From positions 22,804 to 86,803 of the forward strand of contig JAGXHW010000028.1 in the NCBI GenBank assembly GCA_024635995.1: a stretch of 64,000 nt of DNA. The letters run 5' to 3'. Shown here piece by piece: positions 17,024 through 26,113 of this stretch (the first letter of the stretch is position 1; each line of letters opens with the position of its first letter). Under the pieces are notes generated by a model that was given only the letters and a program-made list of their open reading frames with translations, searched no databases and was not told the DNA's origin. Source of the DNA: Clostridiaceae bacterium. GTDB lineage: Bacteria > Bacillota > Clostridia > Peptostreptococcales > Tindalliaceae. The translations under genes were made by a program, and so were the position numbers.

Positions 17024-18352
17024 ATGACTATTAAAATCGCCAAATTTGGCGGAAGTTCTCTGTCTGACCCAGCACAGTATGAAAAAGTTAAGTCCATCAT
17101 ACTCTCTGACCCCGACCGTTTATTCATTATACCATCCGCACCTGGCAAACGTCACCGGGAGGACATTAAAATTACTGACTTGCTTTATTTATGCCATGCA
17201 CAGGTCTCTCACCGTGTTCCTTTTTCAGAAATTTTCCGCATGATTGCCGACCGGTATCTTCAAATAGCGGACGCATTGTCCATTGATTGTAACCTTGAAC
17301 AGGTGTTGGAGGATACCAAACACAAAATTGGCAGCGGTGCCAGCCTGGATTATGTCGTCAGCAGAGGCGAGTACCTGAACGGTCTTTTATTATCCCACTA
17401 CCTGGGCTGCCATTTTGTGGATGCGGCAGATGTTATCTGTTTTAATCAGGATGGGTTTGTGGATCCTGATGCCACCCGTGAGGCATTGGAAAAAATGACA
17501 TCTCCCGGTGAGCGTGTCGTTATCCCCGGTTTTTATGGTTCGTTACCTGATGGAAGCTTAAAAATCTTTCCCAGGGGTGGCTCTGACATTACAGGTGCCG
17601 TGGTGGCGCGGGCAGCTGCTGCAGATATTTATGAAAATTGGACAGATGTTTCCGGATTTCTTGTCACTGACCCTGGCATTGTCCCAACATCAAAACCCAT
17701 TCACACCATCACGTATCGTGAGCTGAGGGAGCTGTCGTATATGGGAGCACAGGTACTGCACGAAGAAACCATTTTCCCTGTGCTGGAATCTGGCATCCCC
17801 ATCAACATTAAAAACACCAATGACCCATCAAACCCGGGAACCATGATTGTCAGCTATGCTGATCCGGTCACTCCACGGGGTTCCGTTACCGGCATTGCTG
17901 GCCGTAAGGATTTCACTGTCATCGCCATCGAAAAAAACCTGATGAAACGAGAGTCTGGTTTTGTCCGAAGGTTGCTGACCATTCTGGAACAGCTGCAAAT
18001 TCGTTTTGAACACATGCCTTCGGGCATTGATACACTTTCGCTGGTCATTAGTAACAGTGAACTGAACAGCAAGTTGGACAAATTATTGGAAGACATTCAA
18101 CACCAATGTCAGCCGGACCTGTTGGAAGTGTACCCCAATATGGCCCTGATTGCCACAGTGGGTCATGGTATGGCTTATACCCCAGGTATTTCTGCCAAAT
18201 TGTTCACTGCCCTCTATCAATCAGGTGTCAATGTGCGGATGATCGATCAGGGATCCAGCGAAATTAACATTATTGTTGGTGTTGAAAACAAGGATTTTGA
18301 AAATGCCGTGGCAGCGATCTATCACGCCTTTTTCCCGGAAAAGGTATCATGA
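17024..18352 (+). CDS. lysC: aspartokinase
   Basis: Phosphorylates aspartate at the start of the lysine/threonine/methionine pathway. The N-terminal kinase fold begins IKIAKFGGSSL, and the aspartate-binding segment FPRGGSDITGAV lies near residue 190. Two ACT domains occupy about 300-442 and suggest feedback control by lysine or threonine. The ATG at 17024 is selected over a GTG nine bases upstream, because GGAGGT precedes it. No riboswitch-length leader exists (the gap to the GIY-YIG gene is 100 bases). Confidence 0.95.
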   Translation: MTIKIAKFGGSSLSDPAQYEKVKSIILSDPDRLFIIPSAPGKRHREDIKITDLLYLCHAQVSHRVPFSEIFRMIADRYLQIADALSIDCNLEQVLEDTKHKIGSGASLDYVVSRGEYLNGLLLSHYLGCHFVDAADVICFNQDGFVDPDATREALEKMTSPGERVVIPGFYGSLPDGSLKIFPRGGSDITGAVVARAAAADIYENWTDVSGFLVTDPGIVPTSKPIHTITYRELRELSYMGAQVLHEETIFPVLESGIPINIKNTNDPSNPGTMIVSYADPVTPRGSVTGIAGRKDFTVIAIEKNLMKRESGFVRRLLTILEQLQIRFEHMPSGIDTLSLVISNSELNSKLDKLLEDIQHQCQPDLLEVYPNMALIATVGHGMAYTPGISAKLFTALYQSGVNVRMIDQGSSEINIIVGVENKDFENAVAAIYHAFFPEKVS

Positions 18353-18440
18353 TGAAATAAAATGATTGAACCCAGTGATCTGATGGGTATCTAGCTATTG
18401 ATCATAATGTGTACATAAATTTGGCGAATGGAGGGATTTT

Positions 18441-19022
18441 ATGAGCGCAAATCCTGAAAAAACTGCATTTTTAAAGGATATTAGAAGTATTAGGACTTAT
18501 CTGGACAAACCCATCGACAACGAGATTCTTAAAGACCTGGTGGATGCCGCCCGGATGGCGCCTACCGCTCGAAACATTCAACCCTGGGAGTTTGTTGTGA
18601 TTGACGACAGGGCAGTACTGGCTGAATTGGCTGAAACCCACGGCAATGGAAGGTTTATTAAAGATGCTGCAGCTGCCATTATGGTATTGTGTCACAAAAG
18701 TTCAGAGTATTATATTGAGGATGGATCTGCGGCCACACAGAACATCATCATCGCGGCACGCCTCTATGATCTGAAAAGCTGTTGGATTGGAGGGTGTAAA
18801 GGCCCATACTACGAAAATGATGACATCCCCATGTGCGAAGGGGTTCCATGTATAATACCACCCTTATACGACGACTTGTGCACACGTTTAAAGGAAATCG
18901 TAAAAGCTCCCATGGATCTGGAAGTGATCTCTATCGTATCCCTTGGTTACAGTGATGAGGATTTTAAAGCACAAAAGAGATCTCTTAATGAAGTTATGCA
19001 CTGGAACCAATACGCACGATAA
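18441..19022 (+). CDS. nitroreductase family protein
   Basis: A 193-residue FMN-dependent oxidoreductase fold: RSIRTYLDKPI, ARMAPTARNIQPWEFVVI and IVSLGYSDEDFKAQKR are the family landmarks. Residues 115-130 hold CKGPYYENDDIPMCEG with two cysteines. Substrates range from nitro-aromatics and quinones to flavins, so no specific role is assigned. GGAGGG precedes the ATG, and the gene stands alone. Confidence 0.9.
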   Translation: MSANPEKTAFLKDIRSIRTYLDKPIDNEILKDLVDAARMAPTARNIQPWEFVVIDDRAVLAELAETHGNGRFIKDAAAAIMVLCHKSSEYYIEDGSAATQNIIIAARLYDLKSCWIGGCKGPYYENDDIPMCEGVPCIIPPLYDDLCTRLKEIVKAPMDLEVISIVSLGYSDEDFKAQKRSLNEVMHWNQYAR

Positions 19023-19052
19023 CATAAAATATTGTTAAATGTTTAAAAAAAA

Positions 19053-19084
19053 TCCGCCTACCCTATCGTACAAAGCTTGGCGGA
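19053..19084. terminator. hairpin terminator after nitroreductase
   Basis: TCCGCC (19053-19058) pairs with GGCGGA (19079-19084) across a 20-base loop. Downstream is CTTTTATT on the plus strand and upstream an A-run gives a T-run on the minus strand, so it may act in both directions. Confidence 0.6.
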
Positions 19085-19124
19085 CTTTTATTGTGCTGAT
19101 GCCAGTTATAAAACATTCACATTA

Positions 19125-19223
19125 CATTTGTGATAATGCGTCTTCAATGGCTTCCAAAATTCCTTCGCTGGAACTGGTTATATATTCCGCTTCGCCGGCT
19201 AAGTAAACAAGTAGATCGTAGAG
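19125..19223 (-). pseudogene. remnant of a C-terminal coding segment
   Basis: On the minus strand 33 sense codons end at TAA (19122-19124). The peptide ITSSSEGILEAIEDALSQM looks coding and resembles the end of FMN-binding or similar secreted domains. A TGA (19226-19224) closes it upstream, with no start codon. Nothing else of the gene is visible in 19224-19269, so it is probably a decayed remnant. Chance is not excluded for so short a stretch. Confidence 0.35.
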
Positions 19224-19269
19224 TCATGGGACTTTTATCCTAGTTTCTTTCATCCGCTAAGAGTACTGT

Positions 19270-19917
19270 TCATCGATCAAATAGCCGATTACCCGGCTTA
19301 TGTTTTAACCAAAATGCGGCTGCTTCTGTGCGGTTACTAACCTCTATCTTTTTCATGATTTTTGTAATCAGGTTTCTCACTGTTTTTTCCGCCAGGAACA
19401 GGCTTTCACCAATTTCTTTATTGGTTTTGCCTTTGCTGATCAGGTTCAGCACCATCTGTTCTCTTTCATCCAACTTTGCTATAACAGAGTTCTCAACTGG
19501 TGACATCATACTGTTACCCACGGAGGGGTCTACCACCATCAATCGATTCAACACATTATGAATGGCTTGGGTGATGGACCTGCCGTCAACGTTCTTTAAC
19601 AAATAACCATCAGCTCCATTTCTCAGGGATTCCTGTACCATATAATCTTCAGCATAAGCTGTTAATATCAACACCCTGACACCCGGTTTCAATTTTTTTA
19701 TTTCCCTGACACCTTCCGATCCATCTCCATCAGGCAACTTCATGTCTAACAGCACCAGGTCTGGTGTTACTGTTTTCAACAGCTCATAAGCCTCTTCCAG
19801 TGTGGATGCTTCAGCACAGACATTTAGCTCCGGGTCTTTATCAATGAGTCCTCTAAGACCCATTCTGATGATGTTATGATCATCCACCAGCATGATTTTA
19901 TTGACGCTAGTGTTCAT
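19270..19917 (-). CDS. NarL/LuxR-family response regulator
   Basis: A 215-residue receiver plus LuxR-type helix-turn-helix: phosphoacceptor aspartate in DLVLLDMKLPDGDG, lysine in the KNVDGRSITQ region, and C-terminal DNA-binding segment NLISKGKTNKEIGESLFLAEKTVRNLI. The ATG at 19917 uses GGAGG within the end of the kinase gene and overlaps it by 11 bases. It is the partner of the adjacent histidine kinase; the target genes are not known from sequence. Confidence 0.93.
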   Translation of the reverse strand: MNTSVNKIMLVDDHNIIRMGLRGLIDKDPELNVCAEASTLEEAYELLKTVTPDLVLLDMKLPDGDGSEGVREIKKLKPGVRVLILTAYAEDYMVQESLRNGADGYLLKNVDGRSITQAIHNVLNRLMVVDPSVGNSMMSPVENSVIAKLDEREQMVLNLISKGKTNKEIGESLFLAEKTVRNLITKIMKKIEVSNRTEAAAFWLKHKPGNRLFDR

Positions 19918-21292
19918 ATAAACGCTCCTCCCATGGAACCACAATGATGACATTGGTAAAACCATTTTTTCGTTCAAAAGTTATGGTGGCACCGATTTCT
20001 TTTGCACGATCCTTCATTGTTTGTAGACCAAACCCTTCCGTTTCCTTGTGTGACGGGGTTATGCCAACACCATTATCTGATATATGAATCACCAGCTCCT
20101 GTAAGGTGGAAGACACACTCACCTTCACAAACGTGGCAAGAGCATGTTTTTGAACATTGAATAATGCTTCCTGAACGATAAAGTATAGCTGCGCGTTTTT
20201 AACAGGTGACAGCTTTCCCAGTACCATTGGTGGTACATGGTATTCAAATTGCACTTTGATGTGTGTGTTCATTTTGATTCGATCGATGAGATTCTGGATG
20301 TTGTCCTGAAAATCTTCCATTACGATGCTCGTTTCTGAAAAGCTTTTTAAGAATGTGCGTGCCTCACCAATGGTTTCGTTCAATTCTTTTTTTAACAACA
20401 ACAAGTCTTTTCGGTAGGTGGCAGGGTCGTTATCCATCATGTTTTCGATAAACATCCCAGCGCCAAACAAACGTTGAATTATTTGATCGTGTATCATACG
20501 TATGGTTTTCTTGCGTTCCTGCAATAGCATCTGTCCCTGGGCATATTTATTAAGCCGTTCCTGCATTTCCCACATGAAAGAATCAAAAAGTCTAATGGTG
20601 ATCAGAGAAATGCCGATGGCTGAGATTACCCGAAGCATTTCCATATACTGACGGACAACCTGGTTGAACGCCAGCATCAGTACGCTGGTGGTTATGGCAA
20701 AGAATAACAACAACAGCCCTCCGAGATGGTACATGCGTGCATACGTAATCAATTTCATTCGTTCCAGCTGTCTGCCATTGATGAAATAAGCGGCGCCTGC
20801 CAGAAGTGCGCCTGGAAGTCCCAATAAATACCAGGTGATACGATCGAATACCTGTATATGGGCAACGTAATCCATAGAAACAGAATAATACCTGCCAAGA
20901 AAAAAGAAACTCCATAACACAAAAATCATCCAGGGCAACCATATATGTAAATTTAAGTGTCTCAAGCGAGTCGTTGCCAATAGCGCTATGCCAAAACTAA
21001 GTAAAATTGTAAACGCAAACCCATGTATTTGTGTTTCTGCTAAATAAAGAAACTGATCTTTTTCAGGATAAACACCCATCAGCCTGATCATGGTAATCCA
21101 CTCAGCTATGCCATAAGAAACGCCAAATACGCCAAGCAAATGGATCCATCGCATCAATGGAAATTCACTGCTGTGTCGCAGTTTTTGTTGTAACGCAGAG
21201 ACACCCATGATAAAGAAAGCCAACCCATAAAAAAAATACAGCCAAATGTATGATTGAGCACTCAATTCAAACAATCCAGAACCTCCTGCCAT
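19907..21292 (-). CDS. membrane sensor histidine kinase (HisKA_3 type)
   Basis: A 461-residue kinase with roughly six to seven N-terminal membrane helices (residues 10-240), a coiled stretch, then the HisKA_3 dimerisation helix with H in RMIHDQIIQRLFGAGM. The HATPase_c domain is at about 355-455 (ISDNGVGI, EGFGLQTMKDRAKEIG). The large membrane domain has no periplasmic sensor domain, suggesting it senses membrane or envelope state. It overlaps its response regulator by 11 bases. Confidence 0.92.
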   Translation of the reverse strand: MAGGSGLFELSAQSYIWLYFFYGLAFFIMGVSALQQKLRHSSEFPLMRWIHLLGVFGVSYGIAEWITMIRLMGVYPEKDQFLYLAETQIHGFAFTILLSFGIALLATTRLRHLNLHIWLPWMIFVLWSFFFLGRYYSVSMDYVAHIQVFDRITWYLLGLPGALLAGAAYFINGRQLERMKLITYARMYHLGGLLLLFFAITTSVLMLAFNQVVRQYMEMLRVISAIGISLITIRLFDSFMWEMQERLNKYAQGQMLLQERKKTIRMIHDQIIQRLFGAGMFIENMMDNDPATYRKDLLLLKKELNETIGEARTFLKSFSETSIVMEDFQDNIQNLIDRIKMNTHIKVQFEYHVPPMVLGKLSPVKNAQLYFIVQEALFNVQKHALATFVKVSVSSTLQELVIHISDNGVGITPSHKETEGFGLQTMKDRAKEIGATITFERKNGFTNVIIVVPWEERLYEH

Positions 21293-21377
21293 CGTTCTTT
21301 GTACTTCTTATATTTTATCAGATTTTTGAATACATATCGAGTATGAACACAGGAGGTTTGCATGTAGCAGATAAAAA

Positions 21378-21400
21378 CCCGCAGCTTAGGTGGCTGCGGG
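21378..21400 (-). terminator. terminator of the DUF523 gene
   Basis: CCCGCAGC (21378-21385) and GCTGCGGG (21393-21400) form an eight-pair stem. On the minus strand TTTTTA follows. The stop codon of the DUF523 gene lies in the loop. Confidence 0.85.
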
Positions 21401-22345
21401 ATCGTCTTCCATTATTTTCCGTACTCTTTGTTCGCTACGGTACAAGATTGGTGCGGAAGAAAAAAATTGTCCTTTTTCAAAAGCATTACGTTCCATGGCT
21501 AATAGCTCTTTGGTAATCTGCGTAATGTTTCGGGGTGTTTCAGGTGGCAACACCACATCAACTTCCCCATAAGCTGTTCGGCGATGGTAGATATAACTCT
21601 TCCAGAGCCGTTGCTTTATTCGGTTTACACTTGATGGTTTGCGCAAAATCTCAAGAACACTTGTCTTAAGGTCTTTTGCATCAGTCGGGGAAAAACCCTT
21701 TGGAAGATTAGCCAGCTTCTTCCCAAGGTTTCTGGCCAGAGACTCATCCAGTTCCTGGCACAAAAATTTAACAGTATACCACATGTTATACAAGTCTTGC
21801 TTTGATGTTATTTCCTGCTGCTTAACCCAAACAAATGCGTGCAACCTTCGTCGCCAATCCCACCAACGCAAAGGACTTTCCAGGTCTATGGCTGGAATGA
21901 GAAAAAACCCTTCCCGTAATAATAATGCACCAAAAACACCTGGCGGGTGCCCCAATCGTTTGTTTTTTAAACTTGTTCGATACACACCACAGGTGGGACT
22001 GCCTTCCATGAACACATACCCCACTGCACCTGCCTTTTTCAACGTCTCAAGAGATTGCAAACACGCCTGCTTAAGGCGTTCCGTAACATCCTCACCTTTC
22101 CGGTTAAGCACTTTGGCTGTTCCGTCCCACACGTCTTGTCCATTGCCACCCGAAATTCTGATGGGTTCTCTTGGAACACCCAGTGCAGCTATCACTTCAG
22201 GACAAACCGGATGCCAGATAAAATCACCCTGTTCCCGGTTCAGCTTCTTGATACGGTCCCATCCTTTACGGTTATAGCGGTAAGGAGCTCCAAAATTACA
22301 TCCGCTCACGCCCAATACTACTTTTTCCTGGAGCAGAAACTTCAT
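21386..22345 (-). CDS. DUF523/DUF1722-like protein
   Basis: A 319-residue protein. Its N-terminal half (about 1-150) has the DUF523 pattern: VSGCNFGAPYRYN, HPVCPEV, GGNGQDVWDG and SPTCGVYR, with conserved cysteines that suggest a metal or cluster site. The remainder (about 180-310) is helical and basic and resembles the extra domain found on longer relatives. Function unknown; no partner gene is near. The ATG at 22345 has GGAG 9 bases upstream. Confidence 0.8.
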   Translation of the reverse strand: MKFLLQEKVVLGVSGCNFGAPYRYNRKGWDRIKKLNREQGDFIWHPVCPEVIAALGVPREPIRISGGNGQDVWDGTAKVLNRKGEDVTERLKQACLQSLETLKKAGAVGYVFMEGSPTCGVYRTSLKNKRLGHPPGVFGALLLREGFFLIPAIDLESPLRWWDWRRRLHAFVWVKQQEITSKQDLYNMWYTVKFLCQELDESLARNLGKKLANLPKGFSPTDAKDLKTSVLEILRKPSSVNRIKQRLWKSYIYHRRTAYGEVDVVLPPETPRNITQITKELLAMERNAFEKGQFFSSAPILYRSEQRVRKIMEDDPAAT

Positions 22346-22375
22346 TGTCATCAACTCCGTTTCATATGATAACAT

Positions 22376-22557
22376 CCTGAGGTTACTTGAACTGCCAAGA
22401 TCTTTTACGCTTATACCCCAACCTGGTTACCATAAGCAGAAATCTTCATGATGACTTTCAAACAAAGTTTCGTTTCTATAACGTGGTCCTCAACCTTAAA
22501 ATGTATATTAATACATTTATAATTATATTAATTCATTTGGCAAGTCTTGCATAACAC
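22376..22557. other. gene-free AT-rich interval
   Basis: About 180 bases between the DUF523 gene and the terminator of the next operon contain no frame that looks coding. An eight-pair palindrome (AAATGTAT/ATACATTT, 22499-22518) could be an operator or a weak hairpin. Confidence 0.5.
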
Positions 22558-22583
22558 AAAAACCGGCTTCCTGGGGAAACCGG
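22558..22583 (-). terminator. terminator of the DUF948-like/YtxH operon
   Basis: Minus strand: CCGGTTTCC pairs with GGAAGCCGG (plus 22563-22571 and 22575-22583, three-base loop, one U-G wobble) followed by TTTTT (22562-22558). Confidence 0.85.
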
Positions 22584-22611
22584 CTATTTGCAATTATTCA
22601 TATTATGTTAC

Positions 22612-23007
22612 TTAAAACCATCTCTTCTTTTTGGGTCCGCCAAAAATTGATTTAATCATAAGTAATATTTTAAACACTTCCTTGAGAGGTTCCACCACTT
22701 CTTCATTAATGCCTTCCACCATGTCTGTTACATAGTCTGAAACATCACTGACATTTTCAATAGTGGTTTGTACATGAACCATGCTTTTGTTTACATTATC
22801 CGTGATCCCCTCAACATTTTCCAACACCCTTGGAATTCTCTCAAGGGTTTCATCCAGGTATTTTTCATTGCGATTGACAAGCCCCTGGATATTTTTAAGG
22901 GTTTCATTTACTTTCATCAATAATATAACCAGGTATGCCAAAACACCTACACCCAGAATTGACATTAATACTACCAGCAGCTCACCTACGGTGATGGTCG
23001 CATTCAT
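22612..23007 (-). CDS. DUF948-like membrane-anchored coiled-coil protein
   Basis: A 131-residue protein with one N-terminal membrane helix (LLVVLMSILGVGVLAYLVILL, about 9-29), a long coiled coil (about 30-110) and a basic end. This layout resembles YtxG/DUF948 general-stress envelope proteins, which often occur with YtxH. It follows the YtxH-type gene by 21 bases. Role unknown. Confidence 0.72.
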   Translation of the reverse strand: MNATITVGELLVVLMSILGVGVLAYLVILLMKVNETLKNIQGLVNRNEKYLDETLERIPRVLENVEGITDNVNKSMVHVQTTIENVSDVSDYVTDMVEGINEEVVEPLKEVFKILLMIKSIFGGPKKKRWF

Positions 23008-23028
23008 GTTATCCCACCTTTATGTTGG

Positions 23029-23589
23029 TTATTTTTCAAGCTCATTCTTAGCCGCAGAGGCAGCTCTTTCCATCCTATCTTTTGCTTCTTCCGTTCTTTC
23101 CTTTACCTCATCCACTTTATTTTCGGCTTTTTTCTCTGCCTCTTTCTTTTTTTCCTTTAACTCTTCCGCTTTCTCATCCATCAGTTCTTCAGCTTCATCA
23201 CCGGCTTCTTTTGCTTCTTTCTTAACGATACCCTTGATTTCCGAAGCTTTTTCTTTTAAATCTGCAGCTTTTTCGCCTAACACTTCTTTCGTTTCTTCAT
23301 AGTAAGCCGATAGTTTCTCTTTGCCTTCACCGAGGTTTTCTTCCAGTCGGATTTTTGTTTCCTTCAATTCCTCTTCAACTTTGTTTTTTGCTTTTTCCAA
23401 CTCTTCTTTGGTTTTTTTCCGTGTGTTTTCACCTTTGTCAGGTGCAAAGAATATACCTGCCAGGCCTCCTAAAAAAGTACCGGCAGCCAATCCTTTGACA
23501 ACTCCCTTACGCTTTTCCTTGCGCACTTTTTCGGGGTTAAAGGTGGCAACTACCTCTTTCAATTTTTCTCCAAGATCTTTCATATTCAT
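23029..23589 (-). CDS. YtxH domain protein with long charged coiled coil
   Basis: A 186-residue protein. The YtxH-type N terminus has a glycine-rich hydrophobic patch (AAGTFLGGLAGIFFAPDKG, about 35-55), followed by about 130 residues of K/E-rich helix, likely a coiled coil. The ATG at 23589 uses GGAG 8 bases upstream and is preferred over a GTG nine bases earlier. The first gene of the operon with the DUF948-like protein. Presumed envelope or stress role. Confidence 0.78.
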   Translation of the reverse strand: MNMKDLGEKLKEVVATFNPEKVRKEKRKGVVKGLAAGTFLGGLAGIFFAPDKGENTRKKTKEELEKAKNKVEEELKETKIRLEENLGEGKEKLSAYYEETKEVLGEKAADLKEKASEIKGIVKKEAKEAGDEAEELMDEKAEELKEKKKEAEKKAENKVDEVKERTEEAKDRMERAASAAKNELEK

Positions 23590-23663
23590 TATATCCACTC
23601 CTTTTTTAGCATTGTGACTTATACATACCCGTCGGATTGTATGGTAAACAAGGGTTTCATGAG

Positions 23664-23687
23664 AAAACCCCGGATGTCCGGGGTTTT
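23664..23687 (-). terminator. terminator of the glutamine synthetase gene
   Basis: AAAACCCCGG (23664-23673) and CCGGGGTTTT (23678-23687) form a ten-pair stem just past the stop on the minus strand. Confidence 0.88.
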
Positions 23688-23704
23688 ATTGGTTAAATTG
23701 TTAA

Positions 23705-25651
23705 TTAGTTACCATTACCATTCGTCTCTTCCAACAAATTACGACGATATTTCAAATACAGTTCTTTTAGTGATACCACTTTATCTGCAATCAGCAATTG
23801 AAGTCCGGACACCTTTTCGTAGTCCTGTTCAATGATGGCTTCCCGGGTTTGTGTGATGTAGGATTTCTTCTCCAAACTGTCTTTCATCAAATCATAGCGT
23901 ATGGCATTGATTTTTTCCCAGTTAACGACATCAAGGTCTGTCACATAATCTAACCCATGTTGTTTTTTTGTGTTTCTGACCAGCTTCATGTATTGAGGTA
24001 GCAGGCGGCCGGAAATTTCCATTACCCATTGGTCCAGCGTAGCCAGTTCGTAAGACCTGACAATGGCCTCTGTAAACACATTTCCAGCAAACAGTTTAGA
24101 ACGCTTATCAACAGATTTGTTGAAATTACTCACGTTTTCCCACACGGTTGCAGGAGGTCTTCCAAATAGATTGTTACGTTCTTCTTCTGTATAATCATCA
24201 AAAACATCGTGTTCACTACGAAACATCCTGTCTTTAGCCAGGTAGAGCTTTTCTTCCCCTGCCCCTTTGGAAAACTCCATTTCCAACTGTTTTGAATTCA
24301 TGCCTGATTTTGCTGCCGCAGTCAACCCATCCAACATCATTTGGTAGGAAGCTGCTACGTACAAATAAGTGTTGGACATAGGGTTGGGTGCTCTTAATTC
24401 AAAGCGGGTAGCCAGCGAATTTTTCATGTCCCTCACTAAACCCACTAACACGGTTCTGTTTCGCGATGGGATTTCTGGTGTGTGCCCAACAGATGCCACA
24501 ATGCACACAGGTGCTTCAAAACCTGGTTTTAGCCGGTTGAACGCATCGTTGCTGGAAGTGATAAAAGGGTTAATGGCTTCATAGTTTTCTAGCAACCCCA
24601 TCAAACAACCCCATCCTGCCACGCTCATGAATTCATCACTCTTGCTGGTGGCCATGATGTTGACCCTTTTGCCATTTTTTAGGACCAGGGCGATCCCCAT
24701 ATGTGTGTGCTTTCCGCAGCCAGCCACACCTTCAATGGGTTTTGCCCTGAATGTAACTTCAAGGCCATGGTGTTCAAATACCTCTTCAACAATATCACGG
24801 ACAAAGGCTTCATTGTCAGCTGTCTCAATGGGTGTGTTGAATTTCCAGTCTATTTCCAGCTGTTCCATGACATGGTTCAATTTACCGGTGTTGCTGATTT
24901 TAGCCGTTACGCCACCCACTTCTTTATGTCCCATTTCAGGTTCCAAACCGTAGTATTCAAGCATGAGAATTGATTCTTCCAGCGCGGTGCGCACGCTTCC
25001 TTTTGTTCTTTTCCAATACTGTTCTTTCAATGTCTGGGATGCAGTCAGTTTCTCTTCATCCGCTTTATCCTGTGGCGTCTTTACCCAAAATTCCATCTCA
25101 GTGGCTGCTGTCAAATTCACCTTCTCAATTTCATCCGCTGAACTGACACCGTATTCCTCCAACAGGTGCGGGTTCTGTGACAGCACGTCCATCAGCTTTC
25201 GGTCCAGATAATCTTCCATACGTTTCAACACACCTCTGGACCCTACGTACGTGCCATTGTGTTGTAGGAAAGCAGGAATACGCAATGTCCCTACAGGCAG
25301 ACCCGATTCTTCCTGAATGTGATCTCTGTTATAATCAACATACCAGCTAACGTCAAGGTCCGGGATCAAATCAACCTTCGCATTGTTCAATGTAGCGATT
25401 TCATGTAACATAACACTGGAACCATCTGTCTGTACACCACGTTCCAGAAATTGATCCATGTCACCCATCATGATGGCAATGGGAATTTTTTCATCAGTGT
25501 TGTTTCCCCGCAGATCGACACCTACCAGTGAAACAAACTGAATGTTAGTAAATTTTTGCAGCAACTGGGTTAAAACATCCTTGTCATGTGCTCCAACCGG
25601 CACACTGTACAGCATTTTTTGAGATAAAAGTGATTCTACATTTTTTTCCAT
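23705..25651 (-). CDS. glutamine synthetase family protein, long form
   Basis: At 648 residues it is much longer than the usual 440-470 of GSI and shorter than GSIII. The ammonia/ATP domain shows VAGCGKHTHMGIAL, which replaces the common NGSGMHxH, and substrate-binding INPFITSSNDAFNRLKPGFEAP followed by RNRTVLVGL and RFELRAPNPMSNTY. It is therefore probably catalytically competent. The C-terminal 150 residues form a helical tail. Relatives of this size occur in anaerobic Firmicutes. Formation of glutamine from glutamate and ammonia is likely, although gamma-glutamyl-amine ligase activity is possible. No GlnR-type leader was seen. Confidence 0.87.
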   Translation of the reverse strand: MEKNVESLLSQKMLYSVPVGAHDKDVLTQLLQKFTNIQFVSLVGVDLRGNNTDEKIPIAIMMGDMDQFLERGVQTDGSSVMLHEIATLNNAKVDLIPDLDVSWYVDYNRDHIQEESGLPVGTLRIPAFLQHNGTYVGSRGVLKRMEDYLDRKLMDVLSQNPHLLEEYGVSSADEIEKVNLTAATEMEFWVKTPQDKADEEKLTASQTLKEQYWKRTKGSVRTALEESILMLEYYGLEPEMGHKEVGGVTAKISNTGKLNHVMEQLEIDWKFNTPIETADNEAFVRDIVEEVFEHHGLEVTFRAKPIEGVAGCGKHTHMGIALVLKNGKRVNIMATSKSDEFMSVAGWGCLMGLLENYEAINPFITSSNDAFNRLKPGFEAPVCIVASVGHTPEIPSRNRTVLVGLVRDMKNSLATRFELRAPNPMSNTYLYVAASYQMMLDGLTAAAKSGMNSKQLEMEFSKGAGEEKLYLAKDRMFRSEHDVFDDYTEEERNNLFGRPPATVWENVSNFNKSVDKRSKLFAGNVFTEAIVRSYELATLDQWVMEISGRLLPQYMKLVRNTKKQHGLDYVTDLDVVNWEKINAIRYDLMKDSLEKKSYITQTREAIIEQDYEKVSGLQLLIADKVVSLKELYLKYRRNLLEETNGNGN

Positions 25652-25957
25652 GCAATGCCCTCCTCGTCTCTACAAACAATCATCTATGTGAATTAATTGT
25701 TTACACTAAAAGATTTCTCAACTTTAAATGAAGTTTATTTCATTATGCAGCTTACATGCGTTATCCTTTTGAAGCGTATCTTCCAATAGAGAAGCGGAAG
25801 ATTTAGTATGTTGTCATATGATAAATAAATTCTATTATAGCATTCCAGTATTAATTGTAAAGGAATTTTGCGGCGATATTTGAAAAAACGTATATTTATG
25901 CAAACCTTTTCCCACACTCACCCATTCTATTTCATGCCTTTATTGATTCTAAAAAAT
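25652..25957. other. gene-free interval upstream of the glutamine synthetase gene
   Basis: About 300 bases of AT-rich sequence between the glutamine synthetase start and the terminator of the following operon. It must hold the promoter, but no confident -10/-35 pair was found, and no frame looks coding. Confidence 0.4.
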
Positions 25958-25979
25958 AAAAAGCCCCACACTTCGGGCT
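25951..25979 (-). terminator. terminator of the PP2C-type phosphatase gene
   Basis: AGCCC (25962-25966) pairs with GGGCT (25975-25979), with a short loop. On the minus strand a T-rich run (TTTTTATTTTTT, plus 25961-25950) follows. The first tandem repeat shares its GGGCT. Confidence 0.7.
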
Positions 25980-26079
25980 CCTGCAAACACAACATTGCCT
26001 GACAGATAGGGCTCCTGCAAACATAAACATTGCCTGACAGAATCGGGCTCCTCCAAACACAACATTGCTTGACAGAATA
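25975..26079. repeat. three tandem 34-36 bp repeats
   Basis: Copies at 25975-26008, 26009-26044 and 26045-26079 share GGGCTCCT-CAAACA---ACATTGC-TGACAGA-T, with about 85-90% identity. They lie between the phosphatase stop and its terminator. There are only three units and no spacers, so they are not a CRISPR array. They would form part of the 3' untranslated mRNA. Confidence 0.85.
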
Positions 26080-26113
26080 GGATAAAAAATATTCAAATAG
26101 CTGTTTCGCTGCT

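Noticed and set aside
19032..19049. Rex-like sequence (13 of 14 positions)
   Set aside because: It lies after the stop of the nitroreductase gene between convergent reading directions, with no promoter for it to control; likely chance in an AT-rich stretch.
25975..26079. CRISPR array
   Set aside because: Only three copies, directly adjoining each other without spacers, and imperfect.
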